Below, in pieces: positions 54,106 through 61,771 of a stretch of 64,000 nt of DNA. The stretch is from Bdellovibrio sp. NC01. GTDB taxonomy: Bacteria > Bdellovibrionota > Bdellovibrionia > Bdellovibrionales > Bdellovibrionaceae. Under the pieces are notes generated by a model. That model was given only the letters and a program-made list of their open reading frames with translations, made no database searches and was not told the DNA's origin. The position numbers and the translations under genes are program-made. Within the stretch, counting starts at the first letter, position 1. Each line of letters begins with the position of its first letter. The DNA lies in NCBI RefSeq assembly GCF_006874625.1, contig NZ_CP030034.1, positions 434,001 through 498,000 on the forward strand. The letters run 5' to 3'.

Positions 54106-54134
54106 AAAAAGGGAGGCTTTTGGCCTCCCTTTTT
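54106..54134 (-). terminator. Intrinsic terminator of barrel-protein gene
   Basis: AAAAAGGGAGGC–TTTTG–GCCTCCCTTTTT, a 12-bp stem including the A/T flanks; works for the minus-strand gene ending at 54158. Confidence 0.9.
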
Positions 54135-54157
54135 GAGTTGTGCTTTGGTTTTCTTGA

Positions 54158-55255
54158 TTATTTCAAGAAGTCGCCCAAAAGGCGTGTACCAACTACGATC
54201 TCTTGGCGAGTTTTCGTGTTGTCAGCGTCTTCAGTCGTGTAGTTGTAAGCTACGTGGTAACGGAAGATGTCGTCTTTACGTGGTTTGTACTCAAGAACCG
54301 CGCCGTAACCCATTGTTTTGTTTGTACCAGCGATTGAACCGTTAGATGCAACGTCGATCTCTTGGTTGTCGCTTGTAACTTCAAGACGTGGAGTCCAGTT
54401 TTCCCAGCCAGTGTAAGCAGCTTTGAATACGAAAGTAGTCAATTTATCAGTGCCTGCTTCGTATTCAGCATTTTGGCCCAAGTAGTCCAATTGCAACAAG
54501 ATAGGATTTGAATCCCATTTCAAACCAACAGCCCACAAACCAGTTTTGTCGTCAGCCATTGATGCAGCAGTTGTGAATGCACCAGTGTTTGTACCGCCAA
54601 GTTGGTGGTAAGAAGCCATTACGCCGAAAGCTTTATCAGCAAATGCACCTTGGTAAACGAAACCATATGCGTTTGTAGAGTTTTGGTCGAAACCAGAAGC
54701 AGCACCATTGTTAGATTGGTCTTGCGCTGGATTGAATGCCATCAAACCGATAGTTTGAGTGCCATCACCGAAAGAGTACTCAGCTCTTGCACCAGTCATA
54801 TATAGAATGTTCGCCGCACCAGTATTGTACAGGTGACCAGCGCCGCTCAATGAAGACGCATAAGATTGAGAAGTTAGGTACAAGTCTGCGCCAGAAGTAG
54901 CAGCTTCGAAGCCACCGATTTGCGACGCCATTTTACCCAAAGTGATGCTGAAGCCTGAACCCAATTTTTGAGTCAAGTAAGCCAATTGCACTTGAGTGTT
55001 AACATTGTCACGAGTCGTGTAAGTTGGCGTGCTGTAGAAGCCCCAACGTAGACGGTATGACAAATCTTCATTCAAGTTTCCTTTAAAATCGATACGACCG
55101 ATTTTGAAATAGAACTTGTTTGTGTCAGGTTTCGCCGCTTCTTCATTGAAATCTAGTGACTGGAAATCACCACGGAAATCATAGCTGATGCTGCCAGCGT
55201 GTGCTGTCGCAGCAAGCGTTGTCGTTGCTAAAGTTGCCATCAAAAACTTTTTCAT
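54158..55255 (-). CDS. Porin-like outer-membrane beta-barrel protein
   Basis: 365 residues from ATG 55255, which opens a good signal peptide (cleavage near 'AHA-GSI'); the frame is open upstream to 55420 but that part is not protein-like. The mature sequence has porin O/P-type features: 'FKIGRIDFKGNLNEDLSYRLRWGF', 'LAYLTQKLGSGFSITLGKMA' and 'GYGAVLEYKPRKDDIFRYHVAYNYT'. Codon use is biased as in abundant proteins. The leader carries two copies of a CsrA-like site (next feature), suggesting post-transcriptional control. Substrate not predictable. Confidence 0.85.
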   Translation of the reverse strand: MKKFLMATLATTTLAATAHAGSISYDFRGDFQSLDFNEEAAKPDTNKFYFKIGRIDFKGNLNEDLSYRLRWGFYSTPTYTTRDNVNTQVQLAYLTQKLGSGFSITLGKMASQIGGFEAATSGADLYLTSQSYASSLSGAGHLYNTGAANILYMTGARAEYSFGDGTQTIGLMAFNPAQDQSNNGAASGFDQNSTNAYGFVYQGAFADKAFGVMASYHQLGGTNTGAFTTAASMADDKTGLWAVGLKWDSNPILLQLDYLGQNAEYEAGTDKLTTFVFKAAYTGWENWTPRLEVTSDNQEIDVASNGSIAGTNKTMGYGAVLEYKPRKDDIFRYHVAYNYTTEDADNTKTRQEIVVGTRLLGDFLK

Positions 55256-55257
55256 TC

Positions 55258-55323
55258 CTACATCCTTGGTTAAAGTTTTATGGGTGTTAATTTGTATATT
55301 GAAAATAATGCTACATCCTTGGT
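55258..55323 (-). promoter_or_regulatory. Barrel-protein leader with duplicated ACCAAGGATGTAG
   Basis: On the mRNA strand the 13-mer ACCAAGGATGTAG occurs at 55311-55323 and again at 55258-55270, directly ahead of the ATG at 55255, so the second copy covers the Shine-Dalgarno. AAGGAUGU matches the core of the CsrA consensus (ARGGAUGU). Each copy also contains AUG-UAG, a start immediately followed by a stop. Confidence 0.5.
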
Positions 55324-55604
55324 CGGTATCCAACAACGCATTCTTTTTTGTGTCGCTTGGCTTATAAATTTTTAGTTTTGCGTTTTGAGCGAGTCCGTGA
55401 ATCAAGAATAATTTGTCCAAGCTTCAAGACGACGCTGAAATATTCGAAGAGTTAAGAAGAACACGAATCAAATCATGACAATAGAATCGTTGCTTAGATA
55501 AAAAGGTTTTGTTGAGATAAATGATTTTTGCGTTTTTGCACTAATTTGGTGAACAAAACAGTTTCGCGAAAATAGAAAAATAAAAACAGTCGAGAGAGTT
55601 GGTG

Positions 55605-55623
55605 ACTCCGGCGAAGCCAGAGT
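55605..55623 (-). repeat. Short 3' palindrome (ACTCCGGC family), copy 3
   Basis: ACTCCGGC–GAA–GCCAGAGT; the one mismatch becomes a G·U pair on minus-strand RNA. It lies downstream of the rhodanese-like gene, after its terminator. Confidence 0.45.
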
Positions 55624-55632
55624 GAACGGAGC

Positions 55633-55669
55633 AAAAGAATGAAGGAGCTTTAAGCTTCTTCATTCTTTT
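55633..55669 (-). terminator. Terminator hairpin with the stop codon in its loop
   Basis: A 17-bp inverted repeat with one mismatch (55633-55649 / 55653-55669). The three-base loop 55650-55652 is exactly the UAA stop of the rhodanese-like gene; the 5' arm encodes its last residues. On the minus strand the hairpin ends in TTTT. Confidence 0.75.
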
Positions 55670-55991
55670 CTTTTTGAATACCGATGAAACCACCGCGCAC
55701 ATAGTGAGCGTTGAGGAAGCCCGCTGCTTCTAACTCATCCGCGATTTTCTTAGAGCGCGAACCGTCTTGATCAAGAACGACAATCGCAAAGTGCGGAGGA
55801 AGTTTTTTCGCTTTAATAGCACCGACATAGTCTTCGTTTTCAACTTCAACTGTGACGGCAGCAATGTGCATCGCTTCGACACTTTTGTACCAAACGCTAA
55901 GATCCACCCCAAGGTTGATCAACATGAACGGCACACGACCGCGAACTAAATTATCGAATTGAAAATAACCAATTTGTGCAACGTCGATCAT
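55650..55991 (-). CDS. Rhodanese-like protein lacking catalytic Cys
   Basis: 113 residues, one rhodanese domain. 'PFMLINLG' replaces the first strand and the active-site loop reads 'VVLDQDGSRSKKIADEL', with Asp74 where the catalytic Cys belongs; 'HYVRGGFIGI' is the usual last strand and turn. There is no Cys at all in the protein. A binding rather than sulfur-transfer function is inferred. It starts 7 nt after the MFS gene and is co-transcribed with it. Confidence 0.82.
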   Translation of the reverse strand: MIDVAQIGYFQFDNLVRGRVPFMLINLGVDLSVWYKSVEAMHIAAVTVEVENEDYVGAIKAKKLPPHFAIVVLDQDGSRSKKIADELEAAGFLNAHYVRGGFIGIQKEKNEEA

Positions 55992-55998
55992 AATATTT

Positions 55999-57216
55999 TT
56001 ATCCTACGCGAGCGTGTTCTGGGATTGAACGATAGATTGAAATCACGATCATGAAACCAATCAATGCAAGCAAACCCGAAGTTAAGAAGGGCGAAGTGAT
56101 GGAAATGTGTTGGTACAACAAACCACCCAATGCAGGGCCGATGATACGACCTAAGGAAGCCATACTTTGTGTGACTCCCATCGCAACACCTTGTTCTTTT
56201 TGATCTGTCAATAAGCTGATTGAACCCAATGTCGAAGGATTCGCTAACCCATTACCCAAAGACAGAACAGTCATCGTCAAACACATCAACGCCAAGTTGT
56301 TAGAGAACGCAATGCCTGCGATTCCTAAAGCTAGAAGTAAAATTCCAAGACGCAAAACTTTACGCTCGCCCCATTTAGGAAGAAGGCGACGAACCAAGAA
56401 ACCTTGAGTGAAGATGATGATCACGCCGATGTATGCGAAACCAAAACTGACTTGCTTTACATCCCAGCCGAACTTTTCACCCATGAACAAAATCAAAGTC
56501 GCTTCCATGCCTGACATCGCCAAAGAGGACAGCAAGAAAACCGTCATCAATGGACCCACAGTTTTCACATTCAAATAGTGCCACATCACAGAGAAGCGTT
56601 TTTTCTTTTCAGCGGATTCACTTTTCTCTGACAAAGATTCTTTCAGATACTTGATACCGAAAAGGAAGTTTGCAAAACAAAGAACCGCAACCCAGCAGAA
56701 CGAGAACGAAGTATCAAAGTGAGGAGCCGAATTGATGTGACGACCCCAAACTGCAAGCAAACCGCCTAACGCAGGACCGACAACAAAACCCAAACCGAAG
56801 GCAACACCGATCAAGGCCATGCCTTTCGAGCGTTGATTTTTGGGAGTGATATCGGAAATGTATGCAGAGGCAGTTGAAATACTTGCGCCAAAGAAGCCTG
56901 CAAGAATACGAGCGACAAACAACCACTCAAGTGTGCGCGCCCAAGCAAACAATAGATAAGAAAGTCCTTCGCAGGCCAAGCAGAATAGCAAGATAGGTCG
57001 TCTGCCTAAGCGATCGCTCAAGCGACCCCAGAATGGAGAAAACAAAAATTGCATCGCCGAATAAACAGAAAGAAGAAGACCCGTTTGAGTTGCCGTTGCA
57101 CCGAAGTTTTTGCTCAAAATGGGAAGAATTGGAATAACGACACCAAAGCCCACCAAATACAGGAAGACGGTGAAAAATATGATGGCCATTTGGGATTTAT
57201 TTGAAGTCTCGTTCAT
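55999..57216 (-). CDS. MFS drug:H+ antiporter (TetA-like)
   Basis: 405 residues with twelve hydrophobic helices. Motif A 'GRLSDRLGRRPIL' lies in the 2-3 loop (about 60-72), and motif C-type 'GVAFGLGFVVGPALGG' in helix 5 is a mark of drug exporters. The closest plan is the tetracycline/multidrug antiporter group. It precedes the small rhodanese-like gene by 7 nt. Substrate unknown. Confidence 0.88.
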   Translation of the reverse strand: MNETSNKSQMAIIFFTVFLYLVGFGVVIPILPILSKNFGATATQTGLLLSVYSAMQFLFSPFWGRLSDRLGRRPILLFCLACEGLSYLLFAWARTLEWLFVARILAGFFGASISTASAYISDITPKNQRSKGMALIGVAFGLGFVVGPALGGLLAVWGRHINSAPHFDTSFSFCWVAVLCFANFLFGIKYLKESLSEKSESAEKKKRFSVMWHYLNVKTVGPLMTVFLLSSLAMSGMEATLILFMGEKFGWDVKQVSFGFAYIGVIIIFTQGFLVRRLLPKWGERKVLRLGILLLALGIAGIAFSNNLALMCLTMTVLSLGNGLANPSTLGSISLLTDQKEQGVAMGVTQSMASLGRIIGPALGGLLYQHISITSPFLTSGLLALIGFMIVISIYRSIPEHARVG

Positions 57217-57263
57217 GGAGTAATACTTGCTCCTTTATCTAGGCTTGTTAATATTAGGAAGTT

Positions 57264-58445
57264 ATGAAAATGGCAAATAATCTTAAGTCTTTGACGTCAC
57301 TCTGCGCTCTTGTTTTGTCAGGTATTGTCCTGGGTTCTTCCACAGCCCATGCCTTTGATAACTACAAAGAATTTAAACGAGATCACTGGGATTTCGAATT
57401 AGGCACGCAATTCTTCTATACGGAAGCCAATTACGTAAACATGGGGAGTGGAACAACCAATTTAACGAGCGGAAATCACTATCAGTTGATTGATGTGAAC
57501 TTTGAGACTCGTTATATGCCTCGTAAAGACTGGTCTTTCTTTGCGGCGGGTGTGTTGAGCACGGCTGAAAGTAAAAATTCAGTGGCAACGCGCTCAAACA
57601 GCAGCTTTTCAAAGATGATTTTGGGCCTTGATTTCGTGATGTATGACGGTCCTTTCCAATTAGTTCCGGAAATTGCGACATTGATTCCGTTTGATAAAGT
57701 TGACGGCACAACGGACCAAGTTTTGACCTCCGAAGGAGTTTTCGAAGCGTGGGCGCGTTTGACGGCACAAAAAGATTTCGGCGCTGCTCGTATTTACGGT
57801 TGGCTGGGTTTGAATTATCGCGGTGAAGGTCGTTCTTACTTGATGCCTTGGGGTGTCGGTGTGCAAGGCAAGTTCACGTCATTCAAATTGGGCGGTGAGC
57901 TTTTCGGTACACAAAGTGTGACGGACGATACGGGTGATAGATCCGTGCGTATTGCTTATATCAACACGGTCGATGCGGAATCCTTCAAGTGGTACATGGT
58001 GAATCCTTCAGTTGTAGACACATTGTTGTATGCAACATGGGAAATCAATCCTGCATGGAGTATTCAAGTCAACGGTGGCGCAACGGTTGCCGGTGAAAAC
58101 ACAGCAGCTGGTTATCACGTCGGTGGTTTCATTCGCTACAGCTTCGACATGAGCAAAGGCTACACACAACAAGAAGACCGTTTTGTGCCTGTGACAAACC
58201 CGGTGCCGCGCGGTCGTTCGAATATGTATAAAGAAACTGACACCGATTTGAGCTCGCAAAAGAAAGTTAAAAACTTTAAAGAGCAAACAGATGACGGTGT
58301 CGATCAAAGCTTGTTCCAACCGCAACCAACGCAAAGAGTGAAACCAAAGACTGTCGATGATGAATTGCAAAGACAGATGGACGACGCTGAAATGCAAATT
58401 GAGTTGAAACAAGATAAAAAGAAGAAACGCAGAAGAAGTAATTAA
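57264..58445 (+). CDS. Outer-membrane barrel protein with charged C-terminal tail
   Basis: 393 residues with a signal peptide (cleavage near 'AHA-FDN') and the Shine-Dalgarno AGGAAG. Residues ~30-290 alternate as a beta barrel ('WDFELGTQFFYTEANY', 'YHVGGFIRYSFDMS'). The last ~100 residues are hydrophilic and mostly charged, ending in 'KKKKRRRSN', which may face the periplasm. No known family. It is divergent from the MFS gene and its 3' end overlaps yggU by 4 nt. Confidence 0.75.
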   Translation: MKMANNLKSLTSLCALVLSGIVLGSSTAHAFDNYKEFKRDHWDFELGTQFFYTEANYVNMGSGTTNLTSGNHYQLIDVNFETRYMPRKDWSFFAAGVLSTAESKNSVATRSNSSFSKMILGLDFVMYDGPFQLVPEIATLIPFDKVDGTTDQVLTSEGVFEAWARLTAQKDFGAARIYGWLGLNYRGEGRSYLMPWGVGVQGKFTSFKLGGELFGTQSVTDDTGDRSVRIAYINTVDAESFKWYMVNPSVVDTLLYATWEINPAWSIQVNGGATVAGENTAAGYHVGGFIRYSFDMSKGYTQQEDRFVPVTNPVPRGRSNMYKETDTDLSSQKKVKNFKEQTDDGVDQSLFQPQPTQRVKPKTVDDELQRQMDDAEMQIELKQDKKKKRRRSN

Positions 58446-58723
58446 AGTTTTAACTTTTCGCGTACGAACTGCTCTGAAACCCCGAGCAGTTCGACTGTTT
58501 TCTGCCTGCCAGTGTCACCGCGAATGATGGTGATGTCTCTTTTAGGTAAATCAAAATAATCAGACAAAAACGCGATCAATCCTTCGTTGGCTTTGCCATC
58601 GACGGGTGGAGCTGTGATTTTTATTTTTAATAGACCGTTGTGGGAACCGACGATTTCGTTTTTGGAAGACTTGGGCTGAATAAAAAGGTGGAGTCGAACT
58701 CCACCTTTTGTCACTTCAATCAT
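58442..58723 (-). CDS. yggU: DUF167 / YggU family protein
   Basis: 93 residues, the normal size of the family. 'LHLFIQPKSSKNEIVG', 'LKIKITAPPVDGKANEGLIAFLSDYF' (family pattern, about 33-58) and 'IIRGDTGRQKTVEL' are diagnostic. Biochemical function is unknown. It starts as TAATG from the divIVA stop, a tight coupling that belongs to the conserved yggS–proC–divIVA–yggU neighbourhood. Confidence 0.93.
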   Translation of the reverse strand: MIEVTKGGVRLHLFIQPKSSKNEIVGSHNGLLKIKITAPPVDGKANEGLIAFLSDYFDLPKRDITIIRGDTGRQKTVELLGVSEQFVREKLKL

Positions 58724-59268
58724 TATTCAGCAGAAAGAGGCGATACGTTTGTTGATCTGCCGTTGTTCGCTTGCGTATTACCGTTTGCGAAAGTTTGGTT
58801 CGGCATGTTCATTTGTGGCATGTACTTTTCGCCTTGTTCAAGAAGAGCAAGGTGAGCTTGCGCCAAAGCTTTCAAATTCGCTTCGAATTGCATGCGTGTA
58901 CGTTTCAACTCTGCGACTTCTTGATACATTTTTTTCAATGAATCACGTGAATCGCGAGTGATGATCTCTGCTTTTTGATTCGCATCAGCGATGATCAACT
59001 TCGCTTCACGATCAGCGTCTTGGCGAAGACGATCTGACATTTGTGTTGCAGTTTGAATAGTCTCTTTAAGAACTTGATCGCGTTCTTTGTATTCCATCAA
59101 TGATAGATCTTTTTCACGAACGGCTTCTTTCAAAGCATTACGTTCTTGAATCAAAGACTCCATTTGTGCGGCGATTTGCTGAAGGAAATCCATAACCTCA
59201 TCAGCATCTAAGCCCATCATCTTCTTACCAAAAGACTTGTGAGCAATATCAATTGGAGTAATTTTCAT
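58723..59268 (-). CDS. divIVA: DivIVA family cell-pole/division protein
   Basis: 181 residues from ATG 59268, with AAGGAGGAAC right before it. The N-terminal DivIVA membrane-binding domain ('MKITPIDIAHKSF', 'GLDADEVMDFLQQIA') is followed by a long coiled coil (about 35-135) and an Asn/Gln-rich tail. DivIVA binds curved membrane and organises poles; in Bdellovibrio the homologue affects progeny shape. It sits with proC and yggS upstream as in Gram-positive division clusters. Confidence 0.93.
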   Translation of the reverse strand: MKITPIDIAHKSFGKKMMGLDADEVMDFLQQIAAQMESLIQERNALKEAVREKDLSLMEYKERDQVLKETIQTATQMSDRLRQDADREAKLIIADANQKAEIITRDSRDSLKKMYQEVAELKRTRMQFEANLKALAQAHLALLEQGEKYMPQMNMPNQTFANGNTQANNGRSTNVSPLSAE

Positions 59269-59326
59269 TTGTTCCTCCTTGAACAATATGATTAAGGATA
59301 AAGGGCGAGTCTGCGGATGGGCAAGA

Positions 59327-60154
59327 CTATTTGATTTCTCTAGCCATTTCTTTGTTTCTCATCGCGGCTTTTTCAAAGCTGATGCGAAGAGCACGTTCGA
59401 TTTCAAGTTCGCGCATAGACTGAAGTCCAGCTGCGGTCACGCCTTTCTTAGATGTGACGCGGGCTTGGAGGTCTTCAACACGTTCGCGAGCTTGGGCCGC
59501 TAACAACGAAGCACCGACAAATGTTTCAATTGTCATAACGCGAGCCTCTTCATCAGAAAAGCCGTGTTCTTCAATCCAATCTTGCCAGTACATCATCATC
59601 TCAAAGACGAAACCTGTTCCGCTTGAGCATGAAATCATCAGGGCTTCGAATTGATCTTCGTCGCTATTTTTAATCACGCGACCTAGTGGCGCGAATAAAT
59701 CTTCGACGGTGCTTTCAAGAGCTTCGTCGTCGTCATCATTCAAAAGATATCCGATCACACCGCGACCAATGATCGACGGAGTGTTCGGCATCACACGCGC
59801 AAGGCGTGCTCCGTTAAGGAATCTTTCAAGTTTTTCCATACGAATACCTGCAGCCACGCTGATGACGATTTTATTTTCGTCAAACGCACGACCAACAGGT
59901 TCCAGTGCCACCAACAAATCTTGGGGTTTAACGGCCAAGATGATGATGTCACAGATATCAATAAGCTCTTCATTGTTAGTCAGAGTATTGATTTGGAATT
60001 GTTCTTTAAGTTTGATCAGTTTGCCTTCAGATCGGTTGCTTGCGTAGATGTGTTTCGCGGGGATTCCGCCTTCGACAAGACCCTTGATCATGGCTTGCGC
60101 CATATTCCCGGCACCCAAAAATCCAATTTTTTGCGCTTTTAATAGTGGGTTCAT
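59327..60154 (-). CDS. proC: Pyrroline-5-carboxylate reductase
   Basis: 275 residues. Rossmann motif 'IGFLGAGNMAQAMIKGL' (10-26), 'ILAVKPQDL' and 'RVMPNTPSIIGRGVIGY' are typical. 'GSGTGFVFEMMMYWQD' and 'ASLLAAQARERVEDLQARVTSKKGVTAAGL' (family pattern) form the dimer domain. It catalyses the last step of proline synthesis. Next to yggS and divIVA as in many bacteria. Confidence 0.94.
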   Translation of the reverse strand: MNPLLKAQKIGFLGAGNMAQAMIKGLVEGGIPAKHIYASNRSEGKLIKLKEQFQINTLTNNEELIDICDIIILAVKPQDLLVALEPVGRAFDENKIVISVAAGIRMEKLERFLNGARLARVMPNTPSIIGRGVIGYLLNDDDDEALESTVEDLFAPLGRVIKNSDEDQFEALMISCSSGTGFVFEMMMYWQDWIEEHGFSDEEARVMTIETFVGASLLAAQARERVEDLQARVTSKKGVTAAGLQSMRELEIERALRISFEKAAMRNKEMAREIK

Positions 60155-60186
60155 GGAGTATTGGCTCCTTCCAGTACTGTGTCAGT

Positions 60187-60846
60187 CTAACGTCTGACAG
60201 GGCGTTCGCCAAACAAAATAGTCCCAAGACGCACAATGGTTGCGCCTTCTTCTATGGCGACTTGATAATCATGGCTCGTGCCCATTGACAGCTCCGTCAT
60301 CGGATGAACTGTCGTGTCAGTTTGCCGTTTAAGCTCGTCACGCAAAGCGCGGAGCTCCGCAAAGTAATGACGTACTTCAGACCCCGTTTCGGTTAATGGC
60401 GGCATCGTCATCAAACCCATTATATGCAAGTTGGGAAGTTTCATCAGCTCAGGCCATGCCGCAAGAACGTCGTTCTTATCAAAACCGTTTTTGGTTTCCT
60501 CGTGGGCAAGGTTCACTTGGATAAGAATATTTTGTTGAACGCCTTTAGAGTCGCATTGACGGCTTAAAACTTGGGCAAGCTCAAGGCTTTCCACCGAATG
60601 AATCAGATGGAATTTCCCAACCACGTATTTGGCTTTATTTTTTTGCAGATGGCCGATCAAGTGCCATTCAATATCGGGTAGGTCGGAAAGAGCTTCCTGT
60701 TTGTCTAAAGCCTCTTGCACATAGTTTTCACCAAAACGACGTTGTCCTTGTCCGTATAAATCGCGGATCTTTTCCATAGGTTGTAACTTGGAAACGGCGA
60801 GAAGTTTGGCTTTACCTAATTGACTCAAGACTTGTTGCAAAGACAT
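60187..60846 (-). CDS. yggS: PLP homeostasis protein YggS
   Basis: 219 residues. Lys20 in 'LLAVSKLQP' carries pyridoxal phosphate; 'FGENYVQEALDK', 'WHLIGHLQKNKAKYV', 'IMGLMTMPP' and 'LSMGTSHDYQVAI' are conserved. The protein is a single TIM-barrel without the second domain of alanine racemase. It regulates PLP and amino-acid balance. 32 nt separate it from proC. Confidence 0.94.
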   Translation of the reverse strand: MSLQQVLSQLGKAKLLAVSKLQPMEKIRDLYGQGQRRFGENYVQEALDKQEALSDLPDIEWHLIGHLQKNKAKYVVGKFHLIHSVESLELAQVLSRQCDSKGVQQNILIQVNLAHEETKNGFDKNDVLAAWPELMKLPNLHIMGLMTMPPLTETGSEVRHYFAELRALRDELKRQTDTTVHPMTELSMGTSHDYQVAIEEGATIVRLGTILFGERPVRR

Positions 60847-60865
60847 GCAGCTATCTTAGTCAGTT

Positions 60866-61579
60866 TTATTTACAAAGGCTATAAGCTTGAACGGCTTCTT
60901 GGATTTCTAAATAGATTTTTTTTCTAGAAGTGACTTTAAGCACTTCCCAATAAGGGGAGCGGGTAAATAGGTCTTCACCACGGCCCAACTGGTCATTCAA
61001 CATCGCCATTGAACATTTAATACTGCCTTCTGCCGTGCTGCCATCGCCATTGCGGCAGCCGCCAGAATATTCGCCCTCGCGACCTTTATGAAGTTGCAAA
61101 AGACCAACAAGAGTTCCGTTGGGTCCACCATGAAGCGGCGGACTTTTACGGCACGAGCTTTCGTGATTCGACATCGCAGCGATAATCGTGACCCACATGC
61201 CTTGTTTGCCTTCGGGACTCATCTGTTCATAGCCAGGGCAAAGTTCTTTTAAATCGCGTGATCCGCGTTCAAGTTCTGAATACTGACGTGATTGAAGTTG
61301 TTTGATGACCTCTTGGCCCCAGGGACCATAAGACGAGCCATTTGAAAATTTCCCACAAGTCTCAGCCCAGTTCATGCGCTCTTGAACATCACTGACGGCT
61401 TGAGCCACTTGTCCGTTGCTGACTGTGTTTCTGATATCACGAGCTAACATTTGCTCGCGTGATTTTGTAGAGGGCAAAGAACATTCAACACAATTGCTTG
61501 CTTCAACGCCCGCAAACGCAAGCGATGCTTGGAATAAAAAGGCGGTAGCGATGATAGTTAGCCTTACGTTGAATTTCAT
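60866..61579 (-). CDS. Secreted lysozyme-like (transglycosylase-fold) protein
   Basis: 237 residues with a signal peptide (cleavage near 'AFA-GVE'). 'VTIIAAMSNHESSC' carries a Glu in the position used by lytic transglycosylases, followed by 'NGTLVGLLQLHKGRE' and 'SIKCSMAMLNDQLGRG', which fit the SLT/goose lysozyme fold. Eight Cys suggest four disulfides. The N-terminal ~130 residues are not recognised. Peptidoglycan cleavage of prey or self is a reasonable guess. Co-directional with the yggS block. Confidence 0.75.
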   Translation of the reverse strand: MKFNVRLTIIATAFLFQASLAFAGVEASNCVECSLPSTKSREQMLARDIRNTVSNGQVAQAVSDVQERMNWAETCGKFSNGSSYGPWGQEVIKQLQSRQYSELERGSRDLKELCPGYEQMSPEGKQGMWVTIIAAMSNHESSCRKSPPLHGGPNGTLVGLLQLHKGREGEYSGGCRNGDGSTAEGSIKCSMAMLNDQLGRGEDLFTRSPYWEVLKVTSRKKIYLEIQEAVQAYSLCK

Positions 61580-61771
61580 AGTGACCTCGACAAAGATTTA
61601 CTATTCATCGATGGTGCCAGTCTTAAATCTAAACAGTTGAATTTCACGCCAGTAAGATTGTCGATCTCAGTCGAGGGTGACCAAAAAGGCTTCTGCCTCT
61701 CATTTTGAGACGGCGGTGTTTTGTTAGAAACCACGATGCCTGCAAGAAGTAGTTACGCAACACTGATAATA

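Larger units (their letters stand above)
53857..54157. other. Intergenic region upstream of valS, 301 nt
   Basis: No gene. It holds the valS leader, with a CTTCGG–CGAACA–CCGAAG hairpin at 53882-53899, a REP/MITE-like long inverted repeat at 54003-54087 and the terminator of the barrel-protein gene at 54106-54134. No T-box or tRNA-like element is visible. Confidence 0.7.
55256..55649. other. Intergenic region, 394 nt, upstream of barrel protein
   Basis: No gene. Besides the leader repeats (55258-55323) it contains an AT-rich part (55480-55600) and, near its right end, the palindrome at 55605-55623 and part of the terminator hairpin of the rhodanese-like gene. Confidence 0.6.

Noticed and set aside
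54156-55420. Upstream extension of the porin-like gene to 55420
   Set aside because: The extra 55 residues precede a perfect signal peptide and include the leader repeats; the start is at 55255.
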